64,000 bases of DNA from Pseudomonadota bacterium (GTDB lineage Bacteria; Pseudomonadota; Alphaproteobacteria; Sphingomonadales; Sphingomonadaceae). Positions 1 through 8,404 of the stretch are shown here, piece by piece; position 1 is the first letter of the stretch; every line of letters begins with the position of its first letter. The translations under genes were made by a program, and so were the position numbers. The notes under the pieces are model-generated. The model saw nothing but the letters and a program-made list of their open reading frames with translations. It was not told the origin of the DNA and searched no databases. The stretch is taken from the NCBI GenBank assembly GCA_021847605.1, contig JAJZQN010000005.1:79677-143676 (forward strand), in the 5' to 3' direction.

Positions 1-21
1 TGCGCAATTTCAAGTCGGCTA

Positions 22-1380
22 TCAGGCCACCGGCAATTTCAGCCGAACCAGCAATCCGCCCAGATCCTCGCTTTCCTCCAGCGCTACCGAACCGCCATAG
101 ATTTCCGCGACGTCGCGCACGATGGCAAGGCCAAGGCCGGTGCCGGGTTTGCCTGAATCAAGGCGCACACCTCGGTCGAAGATGCGGACCCGATCCGCCT
201 CGGGAATGCCCATGCCGTCATCTTCGACCAATATTTCGACCATGGTATCGGCGCGGCTGACCGTGGCGAAGACGCTGCCTCCGCCATATTTGGCGGCATT
301 CTCTATGAGGTTGCCCAGCATTTCGTCGAGATCCTGCCGTTCGACACGGACCGCGACTTCCTTGTCGCCATCCATGTCGACTCGGGTTTCGGGATAGAGG
401 CGCTGAACGGCGCGTTCGACGGCGGTCAGGCTGGCCCAGACTTCCGCCCGGCTCTGTGCCGCGCCACGTCGGCCCACGGCGCGGGCGCGGGCGAGGTGAT
501 GGTCGACCTGCCGCCGCATCGTCGTCGCTTCGCGCACTACGGTTTCGCCAAGGTCGGGCGCCTGCGCGGTGGCGGCATTCATGATGACGGTCAGCGGCGT
601 CTTGAGCGCATGGGCGAGGTTGCCAGCATGGGTGCGCGCTTCCTCTGCCTGCCGCTCATTATGGGCCAGCAGGGCGTTCAGTTCCTCCACCATGGGCAGC
701 ACTTCGGCGGGCATGGGTTCGGTGATCCGGCTCTTTTCCCCGGCGCGCATCCGGATGATTTCGAAGCGCACCCGGCGCAGCGGTAACAGGCCGTAGATGG
801 TCTGAAGGCTGGCCAGCACGAACAGGCCCAGCGCCAGCAGCGCGAAACTCTTGAACAGGGTCGATCGCAACGTCTTGATCTGACCATCCAGACCCGCGCG
901 CGCCTGCCCTACCATGAACAGCCAGCGCGTATTCGATCCGGGCAGGACGACGGTGCGTTCCATGACGCGCAGATCTTCGCCGGGAAATTGCTTGCTGTTA
1001 TAGACGTGCAGTTGCCGGTCATGATGTTCGGCCGGCGCCCGCAGCGCGCGGTCCCACAAGGAACGGGATCGCCAATCCTCATGCCCCTTGGCGCTGACCT
1101 GATAATAAAGGCCGCTGTTCGGCTCCAGAAAACGCTGATCGGCGAGTTCGCGGTTGAACAATACTTCGCCGTCCGGCCCGATTTCCGACGCGGCGATCAT
1201 CGCCGTCAGCACATAATTCATGCCATCGTCGAAATTGCGGGTGATGGCGTCGGCCAGCACCCGGTCCAGCGCCACGCCGCCGCCGATCAGCAGCACGCTG
1301 ATCCACAGCGCGGCGATGCCGACCATGCGCCGGCTGATCGAGCCGGTGGACCGGACCGGAGGAGGGGAGACAATGTCCAT
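22..1380 (-). CDS. Sensor histidine kinase (OmpR-partner, PhoQ/EnvZ-like class)
   Basis: Inner-membrane sensor kinase of 452 aa that should phosphorylate the response regulator encoded just upstream. Two hydrophobic segments (about residues 20-40 and 175-197) bracket a ~130-residue periplasmic sensor region. A HAMP-like linker follows, then the H-box NLAHALKTPLTV with phospho-acceptor His about 257, the N-box NLIENAAKYGG, and G-boxes EDDGMGIP and GTGLGLAI. All kinase motifs are intact. It is the last gene of a leftward PepSY-regulator-kinase operon. The signal is unknown; PepSY neighbours often accompany PhoPQ-like or metal/envelope-stress systems, but that is inference. Confidence 0.93.
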   Translation of the reverse strand: MDIVSPPPVRSTGSISRRMVGIAALWISVLLIGGGVALDRVLADAITRNFDDGMNYVLTAMIAASEIGPDGEVLFNRELADQRFLEPNSGLYYQVSAKGHEDWRSRSLWDRALRAPAEHHDRQLHVYNSKQFPGEDLRVMERTVVLPGSNTRWLFMVGQARAGLDGQIKTLRSTLFKSFALLALGLFVLASLQTIYGLLPLRRVRFEIIRMRAGEKSRITEPMPAEVLPMVEELNALLAHNERQAEEARTHAGNLAHALKTPLTVIMNAATAQAPDLGETVVREATTMRRQVDHHLARARAVGRRGAAQSRAEVWASLTAVERAVQRLYPETRVDMDGDKEVAVRVERQDLDEMLGNLIENAAKYGGGSVFATVSRADTMVEILVEDDGMGIPEADRVRIFDRGVRLDSGKPGTGLGLAIVRDVAEIYGGSVALEESEDLGGLLVRLKLPVA

Positions 1381-1439
1381 ATGGACCCGGCTACACCATG
1401 CGCCTTGGGAGAAGTGGGAAGCCGAACGCGCGGCTTCCC

Positions 1440-1468
1440 GCTTCTCGACTACGCTCGAAGCGAACGGA
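1440..1468. repeat. Half copy of dispersed repeat family B
   Basis: This sequence (starting GCTTCTCGACTACGCTCGAA and ending with GCGAACGGA) matches the right arm of the inverted repeats at 13591-13661, 37269-37341, 48341-48447 and 51667-51740. Only one arm is present here. It lies between the kinase start and the regulator stop, inside the operon. Confidence 0.7.
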
Positions 1469-1485
1469 GGGAGGGGCGGTCCTGA

Positions 1486-2151
1486 TTACCGCCCCGGTTC
1501 GTCGAGGCTGTAGCCAAGGCCGCGGATGGTGGTGATGACGTCGGCGCCCAATTTCTTGCGGATGCGCGTCACGAACACTTCGATCGTATTGGAATCGCGG
1601 TCGAAATCCTGATCGTAAATATGTTCGATCAATTCGGTGCGGCTGACCACCTTGCCCTTGTGATGGAGCAGATAGGAAAGGAGCTTATATTCCTGCGCGG
1701 TCAGCTTGACCGGCTCGCCTTTGAGCGTGACGCGGCCCGACCGTGTGTCGAGGCGGACGTCGCCTGCCGTCAGTTCGCTCGATGCATTACCCGACGCGCG
1801 GCGGATGAGTGCGCGCAGGCGGGCGATCAGTTCCTCGCTCTGGAAGGGCTTGGCCAGATAATCGTCGGCACCGGCGTCGAGGCCGGCCACCTTGTCCGAC
1901 CAGCTATCGCGTGCCGTCAGCACCAGCACGGGGAAGCTGCGCCCCTCCTTGCGCCAGCGGTCCAGCACGGTGAGGCCGTCGATGGTCGGTAGGCCGAGGT
2001 CCAGCACCACCGCATCATAGCTTTCGGTGGACCCCAGAAAATGCCCGTCCTCGCCATCGGTGGCGAGGTCGACGGCATAGCCCGCGCCCTCCAGCGTGTT
2101 CCTGAGCTGCTGCCCCAGGTTCGGTTCATCCTCGACGATCAGCAGGCGCAT
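1486..2151 (-). CDS. OmpR/PhoB-family response regulator
   Basis: A 221-aa DNA-binding response regulator. Receiver domain (1-115) has the acidic pair in LIVEDEP, phospho-acceptor Asp51 in VVLDLGLP, Thr in VLTARD and Lys in YLAKPF. The C-terminal winged helix (about 130-218) has the RTELIEHIYDQD and IRGLGYSL signatures of the OmpR family. It lies between the PepSY gene and the kinase gene, all leftward, so it is almost surely the cognate partner of that kinase. Family resemblance is closest to PhoP/QseB-type regulators; the regulon cannot be told from sequence. Confidence 0.95.
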   Translation of the reverse strand: MRLLIVEDEPNLGQQLRNTLEGAGYAVDLATDGEDGHFLGSTESYDAVVLDLGLPTIDGLTVLDRWRKEGRSFPVLVLTARDSWSDKVAGLDAGADDYLAKPFQSEELIARLRALIRRASGNASSELTAGDVRLDTRSGRVTLKGEPVKLTAQEYKLLSYLLHHKGKVVSRTELIEHIYDQDFDRDSNTIEVFVTRIRKKLGADVITTIRGLGYSLDEPGR

Positions 2152-2197
2152 GGCTGTTTTCCGTTTCTGTTATGGGTCAAAAGGGGGCGGCGCGGGC

Positions 2198-2512
2198 TTA
2201 ACGCGCCATGCCGATAATATCGCCGGTCCGGCCGTCGGCATCAACCCACATCACCTTGCCGTCCTTCACATATTTCAGGCGGTATCGGTTGGACGAAGGG
2301 TTGAATTCGCTGCCGACATAGGATGCGCCGCCCATGGCGGCATCGACCCGGCGCTTGATCATCGAAAAGGGCATGACCTGCCCGTCCAGCATGGCGCGGC
2401 GGGCGGCATCCTGTTCATCGCGGCGCCCACCCGCATCGGCGGCCGGCGCCGTTACTGCAAAGGCGATCGCCATGCCAATCCCGGCGGTCAGGCTGTTCCA
2501 CTTCATAGTCAT
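2198..2512 (-). CDS. PepSY-domain secreted protein
   Basis: A 104-aa protein with an N-terminal signal peptide (about residues 1-29, ending in AAPAADA) followed by a single PepSY-like fold: KRRVDAAMGGASYVGSEF, then YRLKYVKDGKVMWVDADG, a typical beta-hairpin ending. PepSY proteins are periplasmic and are often encoded next to two-component systems, as here, where it is the first gene of the operon. The open frame extends upstream to 2692, but that part looks non-coding; the start at MTMKWNSL was chosen because the signal peptide begins there. ATGs at 2518 and 2506 are alternatives. Confidence 0.75.
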   Translation of the reverse strand: MTMKWNSLTAGIGMAIAFAVTAPAADAGGRRDEQDAARRAMLDGQVMPFSMIKRRVDAAMGGASYVGSEFNPSSNRYRLKYVKDGKVMWVDADGRTGDIIGMAR

Positions 2513-2847
2513 GGGCATGGCATAGGCGAAAGGCATTGAACAGGTGGTGAATGGCGGGAAAAGGAATGGAAATAGTCTGACATGACGCGACAGACGAAGT
2601 TCACAATGTGGCGGGCATTTTTCAATAGATTTTCGGGCGAGGCAACAGCGACGCGCCACGCACGCGACAGTAGGGCGACTTGGGCGCGCCAAGGATGCGC
2701 CATCAGCGCGACTTCAGCAAGGTCATGACGCGACAGCTAAGCGCCACATTGTGGGCGGTGGAGGAGGAATAGTGGGTCTCATCCGGCAATGAAGCAGGAA
2801 AAATCCAACATTTGAAGGATGATGTTTGATTTGAGCGGCAATTGAAA
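2513..2847. promoter_or_regulatory. Intergenic region upstream of PepSY operon with three direct repeats
   Basis: No gene was recognised in this 335-base gap. It must hold the promoter of the leftward PepSY-regulator-kinase operon. Three exact copies of ACGCGACAG occur at 2585-2593, 2662-2670 and 2728-2736; two of them are preceded by CATG and followed 7-10 bases later by a CACAATGTG/CACATTGTG sequence. They may be binding sites for the regulator encoded downstream (autoregulation), but that is inference. Confidence 0.3.
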
Positions 2848-2878
2848 AGCCCTCTCCCGCTTATCGCGGGAGAGGGCT
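2848..2878 (-). terminator. Intrinsic terminator of the SIMPL-domain gene
   Basis: A perfect 13-base stem (AGCCCTCTCCCGC paired with GCGGGAGAGGGCT) with a short loop, followed on the minus strand by TTTTC. It sits 18 bases beyond the stop codon of the leftward gene at 2896. Confidence 0.8.
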
Positions 2879-2895
2879 AAAGAAGGGAACGCTCC

Positions 2896-3627
2896 TTACT
2901 TCTCCAGTGCGTACTGCACTGTCAGCGTGACCGATGCGCTGACCTGACCGGGTTCGATCGGGGTGACGGGGGCGGCGTCGGCCTTGAAGCGGGCGACGGC
3001 CATCATTGGCATGGGCGGATTGCCGCCGCTATTGCCTTCGCTGATCGAGACGAGGCGGGCGCTGCGATAGCCGGCGGCCTGCGCGTAGAAATCGGCCTGC
3101 GCCTTGGCATCCTTCATCGCCTGTCCGCGGGCCTGCACCAGCATGGGGGCGGGGTTTTCGATCGAGAAGCTGGGGCCGTTGATGTTGGTGGCGCCCGCCG
3201 CGACCATGGTGTCGAGCAGATTGCCGACCTTCTTGATGTCGCGCAGCTTCACCGACAACTGGTTCGACGCTTCATAGCCGATGAAGCGCGGACCGCTCGG
3301 CTGACCGTCGCGATTGCTATAGTCATATTGGGCGTTGAGGTTGATGCCGCTCGTCTGAATATCGGCCTTGGCAATGCCGGCCTTTGTCAGGGCGGCGATT
3401 AGGGCCGTCGTCTTGGTCGCATTATCCTGCATCGCGGCCTGCGCCGTCTGGGCGCGGGTCTGAACGCCGGTGCCGACATTGGCGATGTCCGGGGCCCCTT
3501 CGACGCTCTGCGTCACGGTCAGGGTCACGACCGGGGCGCTTTCCGCGATGGTCACACTGGTCTGGGCCAGGGCGGCGACGGGCAGCGACGCGGAGGCAAG
3601 GGCCATCATGGCAAGGGCGGATTTCAT
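2896..3627 (-). CDS. SIMPL-domain (DUF541/YggE-like) periplasmic protein
   Basis: A 243-aa exported protein. Residues 1-21 form a signal peptide ending ALAQ. The rest matches the SIMPL/DUF541 family: a beta strand VVTLTVTQSVEG, the NATKTTALIAALTKAGI helix, ADIQTSGINLNAQY, IGYEASNQLSVKL, and the conserved AMKDAKAQADFYAQAAG helix. Family members such as E. coli YggE lower oxidative stress by an unknown mechanism and are thought to oligomerise in the periplasm. It is monocistronic, with its own terminator downstream, and divergent from the uup-like gene. Confidence 0.88.
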   Translation of the reverse strand: MKSALAMMALASASLPVAALAQTSVTIAESAPVVTLTVTQSVEGAPDIANVGTGVQTRAQTAQAAMQDNATKTTALIAALTKAGIAKADIQTSGINLNAQYDYSNRDGQPSGPRFIGYEASNQLSVKLRDIKKVGNLLDTMVAAGATNINGPSFSIENPAPMLVQARGQAMKDAKAQADFYAQAAGYRSARLVSISEGNSGGNPPMPMMAVARFKADAAPVTPIEPGQVSASVTLTVQYALEK

Positions 3628-3765
3628 AAGGGTATTCTCTCCTGATTGGATGCGCGTCTTTTGTGACAGGCGCGATGAATGGACGCTGACATGCGTTGAA
3701 AGCCGTCCGACAGCTTTCCGGTTCCACTCTTGCCCCGGCGGCGGTTACGGCTTAGCTGCACCGCC

Positions 3766-5547
3766 ATGGCAGCACCCATTCTCTCGTACGAAAATCTTGG
3801 CCTTTCGCAGGGCAGCCACTGGCTGTTCGAGGGCATCGACATCCATATCGGCCAGCGCGACCGGCTGGCCCTGATCGGCCGCAACGGCGCGGGCAAGACG
3901 ACGCTGCTGAAGCTGATCGCCGGGATTATCGAGCCGGACAAGGGCACGCGGTCGGTGCAGCCGGGCGCGCGGGTCATCATGCTGGAGCAGGACCCGGACG
4001 TCAGCGCGTTCAGGACGCTGCATGATTTCGCGCTGGCCGGCGAATTTGCGCCGCCCGCGCATGAGGTGGAGGCGATTGCCGATCAGTTGGGCATCGACCT
4101 GTCCCGCGAAGCCGCGACGGCGAGCGGGGGCGAGCGGCGGCGCGCCGCCATCGCCCGCGCGCTGGCGAGCGAACCGGACCTGTTGTTGCTGGACGAACCG
4201 ACCAACCATCTGGACATTGCGGCGATCGACTGGCTGGAAAGCCGGCTGGCGCGATATAGCGGGGCGTTCGTGGTCATCAGCCATGACCGCGCCTTCCTGA
4301 CGCGGCTGACGCGCCAGACCCTGTGGCTGGACCGGGGCATCATGCGCCGCAACGAGATCGGCTTCGGCGGGTTCGAGCAATGGATGGAAGCCGTCTATGC
4401 CGAAGAGGCGCGGGCGGCCGAAAAGCTGGACGCGAAGCTGAAGATCGAGGCGCACTGGCTGGAGCGGGGCGTGACCGCGCGGCGCAAGCGCAATCAGGGG
4501 CGGCTCGCCAAGCTGTGGGAAATGCGTGAGCAGCGCGCGGCGATGCAGGGGCCGCAGGGGACGGCCAAGATTGCGGTGGCGAGCGACGACAGCAAGACCA
4601 AGAGCGTCATCAAGGCTGAGCATGTCGTCAAATATTTCGGTGATCGCACGATCATCAAGGATTTCACCCTGCGCGTGCAGCGGGGCGACCGCATCGGCAT
4701 CGTCGGCGGCAATGGTGCGGGTAAATCGACGCTGCTCAAGCTGCTGACCGGGCAACTGGCGCCCGACAGCGGCGACGTGACGCTGGCGAAGACGCTGGAC
4801 ATGATCTTCATAGACCAGCAGCGCAGCCTGATGCAGGCGGACAAGAGCGTGCGCGAGTTGCTGGCCGAGGGCGGCGACTGGATCGATGTGCGTGGGGTAC
4901 GCAAGCATATTCATGGGTATCTGAAGGACTTTCTGTTCGATCCGAGTTTGGCGGAAGCGAAGGTCGGCACATTGTCGGGGGGCGAGCGGTCCCGCCTGTT
5001 GTTCGCGCGGGAATTTGCGCGCGAATCGAACCTGCTGGTGCTGGACGAGCCGACCAACGACCTTGATCTGGAAACGCTCGACCTGTTGCAGGAAGTGATC
5101 GCCGATTATGACGGTACGGTGCTGATCGTCAGCCATGATCGCGATTTCCTCGACCGGACGGTGACGGTGACGCTGGGGCTGGATGGCACCGGGACGGTGG
5201 ATGTGATCGTGGGCGGCTATGCCGACTGGATCGCCAAGCGCGATCCGCGCCGCGCACCCAAGGCCGAGAAGAAGGAGGCTGCGCCGCCTCCGCCGCCAAA
5301 GCCGGTGTCGAACAAGCTGACCTACAAGGATCAGCGCGATCTCGACCTGTTGCCCAAGCGGATTGAGGAACTGGAAGCGGCGATTGCGCGGGATGAGGAG
5401 GCGCTGGCCGACCCGGCGCTCTATACACGGGATCCGAAGAAATTCGCGGCGCTGACTGGTGCCATCGAAAAGGCTCGGGCGGAAAAGGACGCGGCCGAGG
5501 AGCGCTGGCTGGAACTGGCGGAAAAGGCCGAGGGGCTGGGGGGGTAA
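3766..5547 (+). CDS. uup: ABC-F family ATPase, Uup-like
   Basis: A 593-aa soluble protein with two ABC ATPase domains and no membrane segments, so an ABC-F translation/ribosome factor rather than a transporter. Domain 1 has Walker A GRNGAGKTT (about 38), signature SGGERRRA and Walker B LLLLDEPTNHLD. Domain 2 has Walker A GGNGAGKST (about 320), signature LSGGERSR and LLVLDEPTNDLD. A Pro-rich linker then leads to a C-terminal charged coiled coil (about 525-590), the hallmark of Uup. Start at 3766 (MAAPILSYENLG) was chosen because the domain begins there; an in-frame ATG at 3730 adds 12 unlike residues. Confidence 0.9.
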   Translation: MAAPILSYENLGLSQGSHWLFEGIDIHIGQRDRLALIGRNGAGKTTLLKLIAGIIEPDKGTRSVQPGARVIMLEQDPDVSAFRTLHDFALAGEFAPPAHEVEAIADQLGIDLSREAATASGGERRRAAIARALASEPDLLLLDEPTNHLDIAAIDWLESRLARYSGAFVVISHDRAFLTRLTRQTLWLDRGIMRRNEIGFGGFEQWMEAVYAEEARAAEKLDAKLKIEAHWLERGVTARRKRNQGRLAKLWEMREQRAAMQGPQGTAKIAVASDDSKTKSVIKAEHVVKYFGDRTIIKDFTLRVQRGDRIGIVGGNGAGKSTLLKLLTGQLAPDSGDVTLAKTLDMIFIDQQRSLMQADKSVRELLAEGGDWIDVRGVRKHIHGYLKDFLFDPSLAEAKVGTLSGGERSRLLFAREFARESNLLVLDEPTNDLDLETLDLLQEVIADYDGTVLIVSHDRDFLDRTVTVTLGLDGTGTVDVIVGGYADWIAKRDPRRAPKAEKKEAAPPPPPKPVSNKLTYKDQRDLDLLPKRIEELEAAIARDEEALADPALYTRDPKKFAALTGAIEKARAEKDAAEERWLELAEKAEGLGG

Positions 5548-5564
5548 TTAATAGCATCGCTCTC

Positions 5565-5643
5565 CCGTTCGGGCTGAGCTTGTCGAAGCCCCGTTCTTTC
5601 TTCAGAAGAAAAAAAAGCCCTTCGACAGGTTCAGGGCGAACGG
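5565..5643. repeat. Dispersed inverted repeat, family A
   Basis: Two 24-base arms (left begins CCGTTCGGGCTGAGCTTGTC; right ends CAGGGCGAACGG) face each other around a ~30-base A-rich centre. Near-identical pairs occur at 26213-26292 and a half copy at 48287-48312. It lies between uup and the VIT gene and could fold into a hairpin in the transcript. Confidence 0.85.
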
Positions 5644-5666
5644 AAACTGAAGAGAGCGCCCGGTTC

Positions 5667-6371
5667 ATGGACACGCAGACCACAGCCACCATCCCGCATC
5701 ATGCCATCCATTATGTGAACCGGGTCGGCTGGCTGCGCGCGGCGGTGCTGGGCGCGAATGACGGCATCGTGTCCACGGCCAGCCTGATGACCGGCATTGC
5801 CGCGTCGGGGGCGGGTGGCGAGTCGGTGCTGCTAAGCGGGATCGCGGCTCTGGTCGCCGGTGCCATGTCGATGGCGGCGGGCGAATATGTGTCGGTCAGC
5901 GCGCAGTCCGATACCGAGCGCGCCGATCTGGCCAAGGAAGAAAAGGCGATCCGTCATCAGCCCCATGCCGAATGGCTGGAACTGCGCGACATCTATGTCG
6001 AGCGCGGGCTGACGCAGGAATTGGCGGGTCAGGTGGCGGAACAGTTGATGGCGGCCGACGCGCTGGGCGCGCATGCCCGCGACGAACTGGGCATTTCGGA
6101 CCTTGCGACGGCGCGGCCGGTGCAAGCGGCGATGGCGTCGGCCGCCAGCTTTGCGGTCGGCGCGGCGCCGCCGGTCATTGCAGCGGCGGTGATACCGTCG
6201 GTGCAGGTCATCGTGATCGTCAGCCTGGCCTGCCTCGCCCTGCTGGGCCATGTCGGCGCAAAGCTGGGCGGGGCGAGGCCGTTGCGGTCCATCCTGCGCA
6301 CGCTGATCTGGGGCGCGCTGGCGATGGCGGCAACGGCGGGCGCGGGGCATCTTTTCGGCGCGGCCATTTGA
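5667..6371 (+). CDS. VIT1/CCC1-family Fe2+/Mn2+ transporter
   Basis: A 234-aa inner-membrane protein. The N-terminus carries the family hallmark VGWLRAAVLGANDGIVST followed by GAMSMAAGEYVSVSAQSD; a cytoplasmic acidic/Glu-rich linker (EEKAIRHQPHAEWLELRDIY, about 90-140) probably binds metal; three hydrophobic helices complete the C-terminal half. Eukaryotic and bacterial relatives export iron or manganese from the cytosol. Start at 5667 (MDTQTT) avoids reading through the repeat; a longer frame from 5580 is encoded by repeat sequence. It is followed 40 bases later by a peroxidase gene, consistent with metal/oxidative stress handling. Confidence 0.88.
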   Translation: MDTQTTATIPHHAIHYVNRVGWLRAAVLGANDGIVSTASLMTGIAASGAGGESVLLSGIAALVAGAMSMAAGEYVSVSAQSDTERADLAKEEKAIRHQPHAEWLELRDIYVERGLTQELAGQVAEQLMAADALGAHARDELGISDLATARPVQAAMASAASFAVGAAPPVIAAAVIPSVQVIVIVSLACLALLGHVGAKLGGARPLRSILRTLIWGALAMAATAGAGHLFGAAI

Positions 6372-6411
6372 TGGCAGGGTCGACCCATAAGTCATTTGAG
6401 AAAGGCCTGTT

Positions 6412-6957
6412 ATGACCGACATCCAGCAGATTGCGCTCAACACCATCAAGGGGGGCGATGCGACGCTCGGCGATTATGCGGGCAAGGTGGTGCTGGCGGT
6501 CAATGTAGCCTCCAAATGCGGCCTGACCCCGCAATATGAGGGGCTGGAAAAGCTGTACGCTGAGTATAAGGACAAGGGGCTGGTCGTCGCGGGCTTTCCC
6601 GCCAATGATTTCGGCGCGCAGGAACCGGGCAGCAATGACGAGATTGCGACATTCTGCACCACCAATTTCGGCGTCGAATTCCCCATGTTCGAAAAGATCG
6701 TTGTCACCGGGCCGGACAAGCATCCGCTCTATGCCGCGCTGACCAGCGCCGCACCCGTGGCGCAGGGCGAGGGGGCAGCGTTTCGCGAGAAGCTGACCGG
6801 CTATGGCATCACGCCCAACCCGGAACCGGAGGTGTTGTGGAATTTCGAGAAATTCCTGATCGGGAAGGATGGCGAAGTCGCCGCCCGCTTTGCGCCGACG
6901 ACCGCGCCTGATGATGCCGCGCTGGTCGCCGCGATCGAGGCGGAACTGGCGAAATGA
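6412..6957 (+). CDS. Glutathione peroxidase family protein (BtuE-like)
   Basis: A 181-aa cytoplasmic thiol peroxidase. It shows NVASKCGLTPQYEGLEKLY with the peroxidatic Cys36, then GFPANDFGAQEPGS and WNFEKFLIG with the catalytic Trp-Asn pair. The usual Gln of the NQFG motif is Asp here (NDFG), which may alter the catalytic tetrad. It should reduce peroxides using thioredoxin or glutathione. An RBS-like GAAAGG lies 8-12 bases upstream. The last codons overlap the start of the next gene (ATGA), showing translational coupling to the peptidase. Confidence 0.9.
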   Translation: MTDIQQIALNTIKGGDATLGDYAGKVVLAVNVASKCGLTPQYEGLEKLYAEYKDKGLVVAGFPANDFGAQEPGSNDEIATFCTTNFGVEFPMFEKIVVTGPDKHPLYAALTSAAPVAQGEGAAFREKLTGYGITPNPEPEVLWNFEKFLIGKDGEVAARFAPTTAPDDAALVAAIEAELAK

Positions 6958-8270
6958 TGCTGCGCAGCCTGACGATCGCCGCCCTGTTGATCGGTGGCGC
7001 GGCGAGCGCCCATGCCGCGCTCAGCCCGGCGGAAAAGAAGATGGCCGAAACGGTGGAGGCGGGCTTCGATCCGTCGGTCGCCCTGCTCGAAAAGCTGGTG
7101 AACCAGAATAGCGGCTCCATGAACCTGGCGGGGGTGAAGGCCGTGGCCGACATGCTGCGCCCGGAGTTCGAGGCGCTGGGCTTCACCGTCACATGGAAGC
7201 CGATGGACGCGGCCAAGCGCGCTGGCCATCTGATCGCGGTTCACAAGGGCAAGGCGGGCAGCACGAAGATGCTGCTGATCGGCCATCTCGACACCGTGTT
7301 CGAACCGGATTCGCCGTTTCAGACCTTCAAGAAGGAAGCGGACGGATGGGCGTCCGGTCCGGGCGTCGGCGATGACAAGGGCGGCATGGTAACGATGCTG
7401 CTGGCGCTCAAAGCCATGCAGGCGGCCGGCACGCTGAAGGGCGCGAATATCGAAGTCGTGCTGACCGGGGATGAGGAGGATTCCGGCGATCCTGTGTCGA
7501 TCGCTCGCGCCGACCTGATCGCGGCGGGCAAGCGCGCCGACGTGGCGCTCGATTTCGAGGGGCTGAGCCGGGAAGGCGGCAAGGATATGGGGTCGATCGC
7601 GCGGCGATCCTCCAATAGCTGGACGATCACGGCGACCGGCAAGTCGGCGCACAGCTCCGGCATATTTTCAGCGCAATCGGGCGATGGCGCCATTTACGAA
7701 CTGGCGCGGATCGTCACGACGTTTCGCAACTCATTGCCCGAACCCAATCTGACCTTCAACGTCGGCCTGATCGGCGGCGGGCAGAGCGCCGATGTGGACA
7801 AGGATGGCGTGCGGATCGCCGTGACCGGCAAGACCAACATCATCCCGCCCATCGCCGTCGCCAAGGGCGATTTCCGCACGCTGAGCGAGGAACAGACCAA
7901 GCGCGTACAGGCGAAGATGCAGGCGATCGTCGATAATGGCCATCTGCCCGGTACATCGGCCAGCATCGCGTTCGACCTTGGTTATCCGTCGATGGCGCCC
8001 ACCGATGGCAACAAGGCGCTGTTGACGAAGCTGAACGGGGTCAACGCCGACCTTGGCCTGCCGGAAATGCCGGCGCTCGATCCGTTGAAGCGCGGGGCGG
8101 GCGACATCGCCTTCGTCGCGGCGGACACGGACGGACTTGTGGGCCTTGGCCTTGCCTCCAGCGGCGATCATAGCCCGGCGGAAAAGGCGGACCTGTCCAC
8201 CATGAAGCGTCAGGCCAAGCGCGCCGCCATATTGATGACCCGCCTGTCGGGGGAGAAGGGGCGGAAGTAA
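6954..8270 (+). CDS. Secreted M20-family metallopeptidase (glutamate carboxypeptidase-like)
   Basis: A 438-aa exported hydrolase. Residues 1-21 are a signal peptide ending SAHA. Zinc-site motifs are in order: LLIGHLDTVFE (His and catalytic Asp, about 105), GVGDDKGGM (bridging Asp), LTGDEEDSGD (general-base Glu and metal Glu), and a late His in SSGDHSPAEK. A dimerisation/lid domain lies between (about 210-330). This layout fits M20 peptidases such as carboxypeptidase G2, which release C-terminal glutamate from folates or peptides. The substrate is not determined. It overlaps the peroxidase gene by four bases. Confidence 0.88.
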   Translation: MMLRSLTIAALLIGGAASAHAALSPAEKKMAETVEAGFDPSVALLEKLVNQNSGSMNLAGVKAVADMLRPEFEALGFTVTWKPMDAAKRAGHLIAVHKGKAGSTKMLLIGHLDTVFEPDSPFQTFKKEADGWASGPGVGDDKGGMVTMLLALKAMQAAGTLKGANIEVVLTGDEEDSGDPVSIARADLIAAGKRADVALDFEGLSREGGKDMGSIARRSSNSWTITATGKSAHSSGIFSAQSGDGAIYELARIVTTFRNSLPEPNLTFNVGLIGGGQSADVDKDGVRIAVTGKTNIIPPIAVAKGDFRTLSEEQTKRVQAKMQAIVDNGHLPGTSASIAFDLGYPSMAPTDGNKALLTKLNGVNADLGLPEMPALDPLKRGAGDIAFVAADTDGLVGLGLASSGDHSPAEKADLSTMKRQAKRAAILMTRLSGEKGRK

Positions 8271-8278
8271 ATTACTGT

Positions 8279-8367
8279 CGTCATTCCCGCGAAAGCGGGA
8301 ATTCATCTCCCGCCCAACAGATTAGTGCAAGGCTGGGAGATGGATCCCCGCCTGCGCGGGGATGACG
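8279..8367. repeat. Dispersed inverted repeat, family C (CGTCAT...ATGACG)
   Basis: The left arm CGTCATTCCCGCGAAAGCGG and the right arm ending GCGGGGATGACG form a long imperfect palindrome with internal short hairpins. It resembles the element at 15869-15951 in its GTCAT/ATGAC ends. It lies between convergent-free rightward genes and leaves 37 bases before the next ATG. Confidence 0.8.
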
Positions 8368-8404
8368 AAGGTTTTGAAAGCTCCTTTACGCGGTAGAATA
8401 TCCC

